Shown one piece after another: positions 1-6,916 of a stretch of 7,035 nt of DNA; the stretch's first letter is position 1, and every line of letters begins with the position of its first letter. Source of the stretch: Planctomycetota bacterium (lineage in GTDB: Bacteria; Planctomycetota; Phycisphaerae; Sedimentisphaerales; Anaerohalosphaeraceae); assembly GCA_003644215.1 (NCBI GenBank), contig QNBU01000061.1, positions 1 through 7,035 on the forward strand. Reading direction: 5' to 3'. The notes under the pieces are model-generated. The model was not told the origin of the DNA. It saw only the letters and a list, made by a program, of their open reading frames with translations, and made no database searches. Position numbers and translations under genes: made by a program.

Positions 1-21
1 AAATCCGAAATCTATAATCCG
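1..21. repeat. Degenerate heptamer tandem repeat at left edge
   Basis: Three seven-base units can be read: AAATCCG, AAATCTA and TAATCCG. The second differs from the first at two positions and the third at one. The array touches the left edge, so it may extend further upstream. It resembles in style, not in sequence, the heptamer array at 6881-6915. With three imperfect units, chance cannot be excluded. Confidence 0.35.
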
Positions 22-33
22 TTTTGTAGAGTT

Positions 34-63
34 GCCGATCAAAGCGAATCCGGCGGGTTTTTT
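34..63 (+). terminator. Possible weak intrinsic terminator of an upstream gene
   Basis: GCCGAT (34-39) can pair with ATCCGGC (48-54) if C50 is bulged, giving a six-pair stem with an eight-base loop. Two G-U pairs (T33-G55, T32-G56) could lengthen it towards the run of six T at 58-63. This has the layout of a rho-independent terminator for a rightward transcript entering from the left. The stem is short and bulged, so it may be inefficient or fortuitous. It would insulate the efflux operon from upstream transcription. Confidence 0.35.
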
Positions 64-100
64 CCATACCAATACATCCAAATCCTTTCGGAATTTTCGC

Positions 101-129
101 TTGACAAGATAAAACGATTGTTTTATACT
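101..129 (+). promoter_or_regulatory. Sigma-70-type promoter of the efflux operon
   Basis: A perfect -35 box TTGACA (101-106) is followed by a 17-bp spacer and a -10 box TATACT (124-129, five of six consensus bases). Transcription would start near 136, leaving a leader of about 36 bases before the repressor start codon. It is the only good promoter seen ahead of the four-gene cluster, and the later junctions leave almost no room for others. Two copies of a putative operator lie on its spacer/-10 and at its start point, so it is probably repressed by the product of the first gene. Confidence 0.75.
111..124. promoter_or_regulatory. Putative repressor operator, copy 1 (on spacer and -10)
   Basis: AAAACGATTGTTTT has complementary outer arms (AAAAC/GTTTT) around a GATT centre, a short imperfect dyad of the sort bound by HTH dimers. 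It fills most of the spacer and reaches the first base of the -10 box, so a bound protein would block RNA polymerase. Its core AAACGATTGTTTT recurs exactly 26 bp downstream. Assignment to the adjacent TetR-family protein is an inference from position. Confidence 0.6.
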
Positions 130-136
130 GTTGTTT

Positions 137-151
137 GAAACGATTGTTTTT
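137..151. promoter_or_regulatory. Putative repressor operator, copy 2 (at transcription start)
   Basis: The 13 bases AAACGATTGTTTT at 138-150 repeat copy 1 exactly. This copy covers roughly +2 to +14 of the predicted transcript and ends 21 bases before the repressor ATG. It overlaps a second small palindrome, GTTTGAAAC (133-141), which might widen the recognised site. The two copies are in the same orientation with centres 26 bp apart, about two and a half helical turns, so they would lie on roughly opposite faces of B-form DNA. Confidence 0.6.
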
Positions 152-171
152 GTTCTAAGTCAGGGTATAGC

Positions 172-837
172 ATGGGGCAGACAAAATGTAATTTTGAGCG
201 AAAGCAGCCAAAAGAAGACACTCAAAACCGCCTTCTTGATGCAGCAGAGGCACTTTTCTGCGAAAAGGGCTTTGATGGGGTATCCGTCCGTGAACTGACG
301 GCGGCGGCGGGCTGTAATGTCGCGGCGGTGAATTACTATTTTGGCGGCAAAGACAAACTTTACGCCGAAATGTTTCGCCGACAATTCGAGATGATGATTC
401 AGCAGAATCTGGACATCATTGAACGGGTTATGTCTGAGCCAAGTGTGTCGTTGGAGGGGTTGCTTCGGGCGATGATGGAACTCCCGATACGCCGCGTGAT
501 TGAGAATGAAACCGGCGGCAAAGTGATGCGGCTGCTGGTGCGTGAGATTCTAAATCAGCAGATCGACCGTGAATTGTTCGCTAGGGATATGAAAGGGCGG
601 CTGTTTGAGCGACTTGGCCAGGCCATCATGCAGTTGGTTCCGGGGATCGACCCGGATAAGATACTTCTGATCGTCTTTTCCATCGACGGGGCAATCCTGC
701 ATCCGTTTTTGTTTATGGAGTTTTATCAGGAAGCAATGCCAAACCTAAGCGCTGACGATTTGCTGGATCATATGGTGCGGTTTGTCGCGGCGGGAATTCG
801 CGGCTATGCCGACCCAAACCAGCGGGAGGGCGGTTGA
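172..837 (+). CDS. TetR-family transcriptional repressor, CecR/YbiH-like
   Basis: This 221-residue protein is a normal-length TetR-family regulator. Residues about 18-66 form the DNA-binding domain: helix 1 around LLDAAEALFCEKGF, and the helix-turn-helix VRELTAAAGCNVAAVNYYFGGKDKLY (39-64, shown here as the family signature ending in YYFGGKDKLY). The rest is the helical ligand-binding and dimerisation part. The 'NVAAVNYYFGGKDKLY' segment and a later RLLVREI stretch recall E. coli CecR (YbiH, DUF1956 C-terminal type), a regulator linked to an exporter; this is recognition from memory, not a search. The ATG has a modest AGGG six bases upstream and there is no other plausible in-frame start before Met67. 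It is the first gene of the efflux operon, so it probably represses its own promoter through the 111-124 and 137-151 sites. The inducing ligand is unknown. Confidence 0.9.
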   Translation: MGQTKCNFERKQPKEDTQNRLLDAAEALFCEKGFDGVSVRELTAAAGCNVAAVNYYFGGKDKLYAEMFRRQFEMMIQQNLDIIERVMSEPSVSLEGLLRAMMELPIRRVIENETGGKVMRLLVREILNQQIDRELFARDMKGRLFERLGQAIMQLVPGIDPDKILLIVFSIDGAILHPFLFMEFYQEAMPNLSADDLLDHMVRFVAAGIRGYADPNQREGG

Positions 838-839
838 TG
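824..839 (+). promoter_or_regulatory. RBS and TGATG junction fixing the start of the outer-membrane factor
   Basis: GGGAGGG (824-830) lies six bases before ATG 837-839, inside the end of the repressor gene. The repressor stop TGA (835-837) shares its A with that ATG, the classic arrangement for termination-reinitiation. A TTG at 834 would add one residue but sits too close to the ribosome site, so the ATG is preferred. Confidence 0.7.
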
Positions 840-2276
840 CGATTTATATTACGACTACTGGTAACGGTTGCGTTGCTTGTGGGCGGTTGTAATGTTGGCC
901 CGGACTATGAGCGACCCGCAACGGCCGCCGATTCGATGGGCGAGTATTCCTGGCTCCCGGAGCAGTGGGCCGATGCCAATGATCCGAATCTACCCAACGG
1001 TTGGTGGCAACGATTCGATGATCCGGTCATTGACGAATTAGTCCAAAAGGCGCTTTTGCATAATACCGATCTGGCCGCCGCAACGGCAGCGGTTGACCGG
1101 TCTTACGCTTTTCTGACACAGGCCTATGGCGCCCGTCTGCCGGAGGCCTCGCTGGGATTCAACCGAACACGACAAAAAATGCCTTTCAATACGCCGGCGG
1201 GTCGTGATAGCTTTATTGCACAGGGCTACACGCTGGATTTGGCTGTTAGCTATACGGTTGATGTCTTCGGCAAACTCCGCCGGGCCGAACGAGCCGCTGA
1301 GTATGATTTGTTTGCCACCGAGAACGACCGGCAGGCACTGGCCCATACGGTGGTGGCCCAAGTGATCCAGGCGAGGATTGATATTGCGACACAGCAGCGA
1401 TTGCTTGAAATTAACGCCCAGACGATTTCCAATTGGGAAAAAGCACTGGAAATTATCGACCGTCGTTATCAGCGAGGCCTCTCACCGGCGGTGGATGTCT
1501 ATATCGCCAAGGAAAATCTGGCTAATGCCAAAGCCCAGAAATTGCTGGTCGAACAATCACTTCTTCTAACCCTGCACGCACTGGATGTTCTGTGTGGCCA
1601 GGCGCCGGAAACAACGACAGAGTTGTCGCAAACGCTTCCGAAACTTCCCCGACTGTCGCCGATTCCGGCCGGGTTGCCGGCGGATTTGCTGGACCGCCGC
1701 CCGGATGTTCGTTCTGCCGAGATGCGGTTGGCGGCCGGAACCGAACGCATCGGCGTTCGTATTGCACAGATGTATCCCGATTTGACTCTGACGGCGACAG
1801 GGGGGTATGCGTCGGAGCATTTTAGCGATTTAACCTTGTCGGAGAATCAGGTTTACGCGGCCATCCTGAATGCTATGGCTCCGGTTTTCAAAGGCGGTCG
1901 CCTAAAAGCGGGTGTCAAAGCCGCCGAGGCCGCAGCCCGTCAATCCGCGGCCCACTATGCGTCTGCGGTGCTAAATGCCATGCGCGAGGTCGAGGATGCT
2001 TTGGTCAAACAGCAGAAACTCTCGCAACGAATCACGCAGTTGACAGACCGATTTGAACAGGCCCAGCACGCCGAACGGCTTGCGGCTGATCGTTATAAGC
2101 AGGGGGTCGATAAGATTCTGCTGGTGCTGGAAACCGAGCGCCGCCGCCGGCTGGCGGAAAACGAATTGGCTCTCTCACAAGGCAATCTCTGGAAGGCCCG
2201 CGTAGAATTATTCCTCGCCATCGGCGGGGATTGGGGAATTGAAGAAAGAATATCCGCAGGAGATGATAAAAAATGA
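837..2276 (+). CDS. Outer-membrane factor lipoprotein of RND efflux pump (NodT/OprM type, TolC superfamily)
   Basis: This 479-residue protein would form the trimeric outer-membrane and periplasmic channel of the pump. It starts with basic residues, a hydrophobic stretch and a lipobox LVGGC, so Cys18 should be lipidated after signal peptidase II cleavage. The next residues, NVGPDYERP (19-27), are the usual opening of NodT/OprM-type lipoproteins. WWQRFDDPVIDELVQKAL (56-73) begins the first of two tandem TolC-like (OEP) repeats, roughly 58-255. The second, about 280-465, carries LPADLLDRRPDVRSAEMRLA (280-299), IGVRIAQMYPDLTLTATGG (305-323) and FKGGRL (351-356). Length is typical (about 450-500). 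It overlaps the repressor gene by one base and the adaptor gene by four, so all are probably translated from one message. The channel gene precedes the adaptor and permease genes, whereas in many RND operons it comes last or lies elsewhere. It appears intact. Confidence 0.94.
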   Translation: MRFILRLLVTVALLVGGCNVGPDYERPATAADSMGEYSWLPEQWADANDPNLPNGWWQRFDDPVIDELVQKALLHNTDLAAATAAVDRSYAFLTQAYGARLPEASLGFNRTRQKMPFNTPAGRDSFIAQGYTLDLAVSYTVDVFGKLRRAERAAEYDLFATENDRQALAHTVVAQVIQARIDIATQQRLLEINAQTISNWEKALEIIDRRYQRGLSPAVDVYIAKENLANAKAQKLLVEQSLLLTLHALDVLCGQAPETTTELSQTLPKLPRLSPIPAGLPADLLDRRPDVRSAEMRLAAGTERIGVRIAQMYPDLTLTATGGYASEHFSDLTLSENQVYAAILNAMAPVFKGGRLKAGVKAAEAAARQSAAHYASAVLNAMREVEDALVKQQKLSQRITQLTDRFEQAQHAERLAADRYKQGVDKILLVLETERRRRLAENELALSQGNLWKARVELFLAIGGDWGIEERISAGDDKK

Positions 2277-3463
2277 AAAAATCACTTACCCAGCTTGTTT
2301 TGGTCGTTGTAATTGTTGCCGTTGCAATAGTCGCTGCGAAAATGATGTCTTTATTTCGCAAGCCGCCGGAGAAGAAGACGCAAAAAATCTCGGCTCCGTT
2401 GCTTAACGCGATGCAGGTGTTTCTCGAATCATTGCAAATGACGGTACAGGGGTTTGGGACGGTAACACCGCGAATGGAGGTTCAGGTCGTGCCGCAGGTA
2501 TCGGGCAAGGTGATGCAGTGCCATCGGCAGCTTGTCAACGGTGGATTTTTCCAGGCCGATGAGCCATTAGTAGTGATTGAACAAACCGATTACTCGTTGG
2601 CCGTCAAAGCGGCCGCCGCCGCAGTCGCACAGGCCGAGGTCAAAGTCGAACAGGAAAAGGCTGAGGCGGATATCGCCCATCAGGAATGGGAAAAGCTCCA
2701 TCCCGACAAGCAGCCGGAATCGATACTGGTTTTTCGTGAGCCGCAGATTCGCAATGCACAGGCCCAGTTAAGTGCTGCTGGGGCCAGATTGGCTAAGGCG
2801 AAACTCGATTTAGAGCGAACGACGCTGACGATGCCGTTTGATGGACGAGTTGTGAAGACGAATATTGATGTGGGTCAATTTATCACCGCTGGGATGCCGG
2901 TCGCAACGGTCTATCGTACAGATATTGTTGAGATTATGGTGCCGCTGGAGGATGCGGAGTTGGCATGGTTTAATGTGCCGCTCAATAGCAATCAAAACAG
3001 AGATAACAGCTATGCGAAAGTAACTGTTTTTGCTGAATTTGCCGGTGCTGAACATACATGGCCGGGGCGGTTGGTTCGTACCGAAGGCCGGATTGACCCA
3101 AAATCCCGTATGGTACATGTTGTCGTTCAGGTTACCGATCCGTTTAAGACCGAGTCCGCTCGTCCGCCGCTGATGCCGGGAGTGTTTGTTCGGGTGGATA
3201 TTCAGGGAAAGGAAGTCGAGGATATCTACCGACTGCCGCGCTATGCGATCCGCCGAGGCGTTGAAGTCTGGGTGGCCAAGGGAACCGGCGCAACAAAAAA
3301 ACTAACCATTCAGCCCGTTGAGATCGCTCGGATGGACAGGGAGTTTGCCTATATTTCCAGCGGGCTAAACGAAGGCGATTTTGTCGTTACCAGCGCGTTG
3401 GGAACCGTTACCGACGGTATGGTCATTCGCACCCATGTTGATGACGAAGCAGAGAACCAATAG
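2273..3463 (+). CDS. RND efflux periplasmic adaptor (membrane fusion protein, HlyD/AcrA-like)
   Basis: This 396-residue protein would bridge the inner-membrane permease and the outer-membrane channel. An N-terminal hydrophobic helix (about 7-22) has no lipobox cysteine, so it is anchored by an uncleaved signal-anchor rather than by lipid. The two halves of the lipoyl/barrel-sandwich domain are about 65-108 (VVPQVSGKV, NGGFFQADEPLVVIEQTDY) and 180-215 (LERTTLTMPFDGRVV, VGQFITAGMPVATV). They flank a two-helix hairpin, about 108-183, rich in Ala, Glu, Lys and Gln. A beta-barrel (about 216-312, ending in the conserved LMPGVFVRVDI) and a membrane-proximal domain follow. The hairpin tip reads KLHPDKQPESILVFREPQ (141-158) and does not match the Arg-Leu-Ser pattern of AcrA-like adaptors. 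Start: ATG 2273 overlaps the previous stop as ATGA, with AGGAG at 2258-2262. The product is complete; the substrate is unknown. Confidence 0.93.
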   Translation: MKKSLTQLVLVVVIVAVAIVAAKMMSLFRKPPEKKTQKISAPLLNAMQVFLESLQMTVQGFGTVTPRMEVQVVPQVSGKVMQCHRQLVNGGFFQADEPLVVIEQTDYSLAVKAAAAAVAQAEVKVEQEKAEADIAHQEWEKLHPDKQPESILVFREPQIRNAQAQLSAAGARLAKAKLDLERTTLTMPFDGRVVKTNIDVGQFITAGMPVATVYRTDIVEIMVPLEDAELAWFNVPLNSNQNRDNSYAKVTVFAEFAGAEHTWPGRLVRTEGRIDPKSRMVHVVVQVTDPFKTESARPPLMPGVFVRVDIQGKEVEDIYRLPRYAIRRGVEVWVAKGTGATKKLTIQPVEIARMDREFAYISSGLNEGDFVVTSALGTVTDGMVIRTHVDDEAENQ

Positions 3464-3474
3464 GAGCAGCCGTG
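3461..3474 (+). promoter_or_regulatory. Stop codon embedded in the RBS, fixing a GTG start for the permease
   Basis: TAGGAG (3461-3466) contains both the adaptor stop codon TAG and a good Shine-Dalgarno AGGAG, five bases before GTG 3472-3474. The ATG at 3485 is out of frame and the next in-frame ATG is codon 25, within the first membrane helix. GTG is therefore the credible start. A ribosome ending the adaptor would sit directly on the permease ribosome site, which suggests coupled translation. Confidence 0.75.
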
Positions 3475-6400
3475 GAAGCACAGAATGAAAAAAAAGGTCC
3501 TTTGGCCTGGTTCGCCCAAAATCATGTTGCGGCCAACCTGCTGATGCTGCTGATTATCGTCGGCGGTATCATCAGCTTGTCAACGAATATCGTCGAGATG
3601 TTTCCGCAAATGAGTGTCGATATCATTACGATTCAAGTGCCGTATTTGGGGGCTACGCCTGCTGAGTCAGAAGAGGGTGTGTGTGTTCGTGTGGAAGAAG
3701 CCGTTGCGGGCTTAGACGGCGTCAAACGCATCCGTTCAGTGGGGACTGAGGGTATGGGTTTTGTGATGGTTGAGATCGAAGACTTTGCCGATAACAGTGA
3801 GGTATTGGACGATGTCAAGGCCGCGGTGGACCGCATCATTACATTCCCCGCCGAGACCGAAGAACCGATCATTAAAGAAGAAACGATGCGTAATCATGTC
3901 ATTACCATGGTGCTGTATGGTGATGCGTCTGAACAGACACTGAAGGAGCTGGCCGAGCAGATGCGGGATGAATTGACGGCGATGCCCACTATTTCACAGG
4001 TCGATGTAACGGGTGCTCGCCGGTATGAAATCTCGATTGAAGTGTCAGAGGGGAATCTGCGCCGATACGGACTGAGTTTTGGCGATGTTACAAAAGCGGT
4101 ACGGAATGCCTCGCTGGATTTGCCGGGCGGGTCTGTAAAGACCACCGGTGGCGAAATCCTGATTCGTACCCAGGGCCAGCGCTATCGCGGCGGGGAGTTT
4201 GAAAAGGTCGTTATCTTAACACGCCCCGACGGGACGAAAGTTTACCTGTCGGACATTGCAACGGTGGTGGACGATTTCGAAGATTCCGACAATGCAAGTT
4301 ATTTTGACGGCAAACGCTCGGTGCAGTTGCAGGTTTATCGAGTGGGTACACAGAACCTGCTGGATCTGGTTGCGACTGTCAAGCAGTACATCGAAGACAA
4401 CCGTGACGCACTGCCCGAAGGGGTCTTTGTGGGGACCTGGTTTGACCGTTCCAAGATGTTGGAATCGCGCCTTGGATTGCTGAAAAGAAATGCGTTGTTC
4501 GGTTTAGTGCTTGTCTTCATTGTGCTGGCACTGTTTCTGGATTTGCGGCTGGCATTCTGGACAACACTGGGCATTCCGATCTCATTTATGGGGGCTTTCT
4601 GGCTGATGCCTTATCTGGACACCTCGATCAATATGATGTCGCTCTTCGCGTTTATTCTGGCGTTGGGTATTGTTGTGGACGATGCGATTGTTGTTGGCGA
4701 AAATATCTTTGAATATCGCCAACGCGGGATGAAACCCGTCGAAGCGGCCATTCAAGGCGCCCGCGAAATGTGCGCCCCGGTAACAATGGCTGTCCTGACG
4801 ACCATCTTCGCGTTTATGCCGCTACTCTACATCTACGGCATTTTCGGTAAGTTTATCCGCGTGATCCCGATGGTGGTGATCCCGGTGCTGGTTTTTTCGT
4901 TGATCGAGGCGTTGCTCATCCTGCCGGCGCATCTGTCCGGCGGGCGGCCCGTTGCCTCCAGACGCGAACACTTAGGGCCGATAGGGCGTATCCAGCGATG
5001 GGTGCGTGTTCATCTGGAAGCGTTTGTCGAAAAAAGGTTTGCCCTGTTTGTGCAATTAGCGGTGCGATGGCGGTATGTAACGGTGGCCTGTGCGTTCCTT
5101 GTTTTGTGCGTAGCGATCGGCTATGTCAGTGCCGGATTCATTAAGTTTTCCCTGCTGCCCAAGGTCGAGTCGGATAATGTGTGGGCGTCGCTGTCGATGC
5201 CGATGGGAACCAGCGTTGAGCAGACGCGTGAGGTGGTCGCTCGGATTGAAGCGGCCGCAATGCGTATTGAAGAGCGAATCGAAGCCGAACGCCTGGAAAG
5301 CAGCGATCATTCCGTCTGGAAAAAGCTCAAATCAAAAGTCGGATTAGAAAACGAGCCGCTGCGGCCGATGTTTGTGCATATCTCCACCGATATTGGCCAG
5401 CAACCCTTCACACGCGGCGATGCCGGCGGCCCCCCGACCTCTTCGGATAGCGGTGCCCATGCCGCAGAGGTCAACATCCAGTTGCTCGAGGGCCAATATC
5501 GCGGCGGTAAATACTCATCTGAAGAAATTGCTGCGTTGTGGCGCGAAGAAGTGGGCCAGGTTCCCGGCGTGTCAAATTTGACATTTACCTCGTCTCTGTT
5601 CCGCGGCGGCAGTGCGATCTATGTTGAGATGAGCCATCGCGATTTCGAGATGCTGTTGGCGGCCGTTGAGGAGATGAAGCAGGTTCTCGCTGAATACAGC
5701 GGCGTGTATGATATTTCGGATACTTTCGAAGCGGGCAAACTGGAGTTAAAGCTCTCACTTAAAGAGTCCGGCCGAACACTGGGTTTAAGTTGGGCCGATC
5801 TGGCCCGACAGGTGCGGCAGGGGTTCTACGGCGACGAGGTCCAGCGCATCCAGCGCGGCCGGGATGATGTTCGTGTGATGGTTCGCTATCCCGAGGACGA
5901 ACGCACTTCGCTGGCGGATGTCGAAAATATGCGGATTCGCCTCAAAGACGGCACCGAAGTTCCGTTTAGAGAAGTGGCGACCGTGCATCTGGGCCGCGGC
6001 TATGCTGCTATCAACCGCACCGATCGCCGCCGCGTGGTGAGCGTAACCGCCGATGTCGATCAGTCGGTTATCACCGGTAATGAGGTGGTCGCCGATCTAA
6101 AAAAAACCGTTCTTCCGGCCATCAAAGAAAAATACCCCGGCCTGTCCTACGATTTCGAAGGCGAGCAGCGGGACCAGCAGGATGTGGCTAAAAGTTTGGG
6201 TACCAGCGCCGTCATTGCGATGATGGCGATTTTCGGATTGCTGGCGGTGCAGTTCCGCAGTTATATGCAGCCGGTGATCATTATGTCCGCCATCCCGTTT
6301 GGGCTGGTCGGGGCGTTGGTCGGCCATATTGTGATGGGTTTTGACCTGTCCATTTTGTCCGTATTCGGAATCGTTGCCCTGACGGGCATTGTCGTCAATG

Positions 6401-6744
6401 ATTCGCTGATTATGATCGACTTGATCAATCGTGAACGAGCCGAGGGCATCGCCCTAAAACAGGTCATCCGCGATTCGGTAACACGCCGTTTTCGCCCGAT
6501 CCTGCTGACAACGCTGACAACTTTCTGCGGTCTGGTTCCGATGATGCTCGAAAAGAGTTTACAGGCCCGCTTCCTGATCCCGATGGCGGTGTCATTGGCA
6601 TTTGGTGTGTTGTTTGCGACCATTATCACGCTGATTCTGGTTCCGGCACTCTATATGATCCTCGAAGACTCCAAAACAGCCGTCAGATCCCTCTTTTTAA
6701 CGGTCTTTAGTCGATTCGTTCGGGGTGGTCTGGATGACAATTGA
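3472..6744 (+). CDS. RND-superfamily efflux permease (AcrB-like fold, inner membrane)
   Basis: This 1090-residue protein is the proton-driven pump, somewhat longer than AcrB (1049). Two homologous halves each have six membrane helices and a large periplasmic loop. Helices lie near residues 19-37, 340-357, 362-382, 388-411, 435-456 and 462-487 in the first half, and 535-557, 908-927, 931-955, 959-985, 1009-1028 and 1034-1063 in the second. Helix 4 has GIVVDDAIVVGENI (399-412), whose Asp403-Asp404 match the AcrB proton-relay pair Asp407-Asp408. Helix 10 reads GIVVNDSLIMIDLI (972-985): by eye Asn976-Asp977 fall where AcrB has Lys940-Asn941, so it is not a standard HAE1-type relay. The second periplasmic loop holds a charged, low-complexity insert (about 595-660). 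No CzcA-like signature was recognised and the substrate cannot be named. The gene is intact, starts with GTG and ends the co-transcribed cluster. Confidence 0.95.
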   Translation: MEAQNEKKGPLAWFAQNHVAANLLMLLIIVGGIISLSTNIVEMFPQMSVDIITIQVPYLGATPAESEEGVCVRVEEAVAGLDGVKRIRSVGTEGMGFVMVEIEDFADNSEVLDDVKAAVDRIITFPAETEEPIIKEETMRNHVITMVLYGDASEQTLKELAEQMRDELTAMPTISQVDVTGARRYEISIEVSEGNLRRYGLSFGDVTKAVRNASLDLPGGSVKTTGGEILIRTQGQRYRGGEFEKVVILTRPDGTKVYLSDIATVVDDFEDSDNASYFDGKRSVQLQVYRVGTQNLLDLVATVKQYIEDNRDALPEGVFVGTWFDRSKMLESRLGLLKRNALFGLVLVFIVLALFLDLRLAFWTTLGIPISFMGAFWLMPYLDTSINMMSLFAFILALGIVVDDAIVVGENIFEYRQRGMKPVEAAIQGAREMCAPVTMAVLTTIFAFMPLLYIYGIFGKFIRVIPMVVIPVLVFSLIEALLILPAHLSGGRPVASRREHLGPIGRIQRWVRVHLEAFVEKRFALFVQLAVRWRYVTVACAFLVLCVAIGYVSAGFIKFSLLPKVESDNVWASLSMPMGTSVEQTREVVARIEAAAMRIEERIEAERLESSDHSVWKKLKSKVGLENEPLRPMFVHISTDIGQQPFTRGDAGGPPTSSDSGAHAAEVNIQLLEGQYRGGKYSSEEIAALWREEVGQVPGVSNLTFTSSLFRGGSAIYVEMSHRDFEMLLAAVEEMKQVLAEYSGVYDISDTFEAGKLELKLSLKESGRTLGLSWADLARQVRQGFYGDEVQRIQRGRDDVRVMVRYPEDERTSLADVENMRIRLKDGTEVPFREVATVHLGRGYAAINRTDRRRVVSVTADVDQSVITGNEVVADLKKTVLPAIKEKYPGLSYDFEGEQRDQQDVAKSLGTSAVIAMMAIFGLLAVQFRSYMQPVIIMSAIPFGLVGALVGHIVMGFDLSILSVFGIVALTGIVVNDSLIMIDLINRERAEGIALKQVIRDSVTRRFRPILLTTLTTFCGLVPMMLEKSLQARFLIPMAVSLAFGVLFATIITLILVPALYMILEDSKTAVRSLFLTVFSRFVRGGLDDN

Positions 6745-6766
6745 AGAATGAGTTTGGTGCGTGTGG

Positions 6767-6791
6767 CACGGTCAAGCTGTGCTTGGCCGTG
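6767..6791. repeat. Intergenic inverted repeat, hairpin 1
   Basis: CACGGTCAAGC (6767-6777) pairs with GCTTGGCCGTG (6781-6791) over 11 pairs, one of them G-U, around a three-base TGT loop. It begins 22 bases after the permease stop. No T-run follows on either strand, so it is not a classic intrinsic terminator; it may protect the 3' end of the operon message or be a dispersed palindromic repeat. Its right arm is shared with hairpin 2. Confidence 0.6.
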
Positions 6792-6810
6792 TGGAGTCGT
6801 GTCTACACGG
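6787..6810. repeat. Intergenic inverted repeat, hairpin 2 (overlaps hairpin 1)
   Basis: CCGTGTGGA (6787-6795) pairs with TCTACACGG (6802-6810) over nine pairs, one of them G-U, with a six-base loop. Bases 6787-6791 are also needed for hairpin 1, so one RNA cannot form both fully. AAAAGCGCCG follows, with no T-run on the + strand. Confidence 0.5.
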
Positions 6811-6842
6811 AAAAGCGCCGAATCAAAAATCCCGGATTTCTG

Positions 6843-6871
6843 TTGTCAAACCGTCTGTTTTCTGCCACAAT
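6843..6871 (+). promoter_or_regulatory. Weak candidate promoter for the LptF/G-like gene
   Basis: TTGTCA (6843-6848, five of six) is separated by 17 bases from CACAAT (6866-6871, four of six). Transcription would begin near 6878, just before the heptamer array, making the array the whole leader of the downstream gene. The -10 box is poor. Read-through from the efflux operon is an alternative, as no clear terminator lies between. Confidence 0.3.
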
Positions 6872-6880
6872 ACCATTATT

Positions 6881-6915
6881 CTACGAACTACGAACTAAAA
6901 ACTACGAACTAAAAA
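6881..6915. repeat. Five tandem heptamers in the leader of the LptF/G-like gene
   Basis: The units read CTACGAA, CTACGAA, CTAAAAA, CTACGAA, CTAAAAA, covering 35 bases without interruption. The variable positions are only the fourth and fifth bases (CG or AA). The array ends one base before the ATG at 6917, so it occupies the place where a ribosome-binding site would be expected, and no Shine-Dalgarno-like GGAG is visible. Short heptamer tandem arrays are known in some bacteria, for example the STRR sequences of cyanobacteria; kinship with those is not implied. Confidence 0.8.
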
Positions 6916-6916
6916 A

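Noticed and set aside
133..141. Palindrome GTTTGAAAC as a third operator
   Set aside because: It overlaps operator copy 2 and is not repeated elsewhere in the promoter; it is treated as possible flank of that site.
160..384. 74-residue open frame on the minus strand, which would be divergent from the repressor
   Set aside because: It lies opposite the conserved DNA-binding domain of the repressor, has no recognisable motif and looks like a shadow frame.
2519..2524. Cys83-His84 pair in the adaptor as a metal-binding site
   Set aside because: Two adjacent residues in a lipoyl-domain strand, with no His- or Met-rich region in the adaptor, are not enough to call a metal efflux pump.
6827..6839. 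Palindrome AAATCCCGGATTT
   Set aside because: The arms are separated by one base, so it cannot form a useful hairpin without losing pairs, and there is no sign of a cognate regulator; it may be chance.
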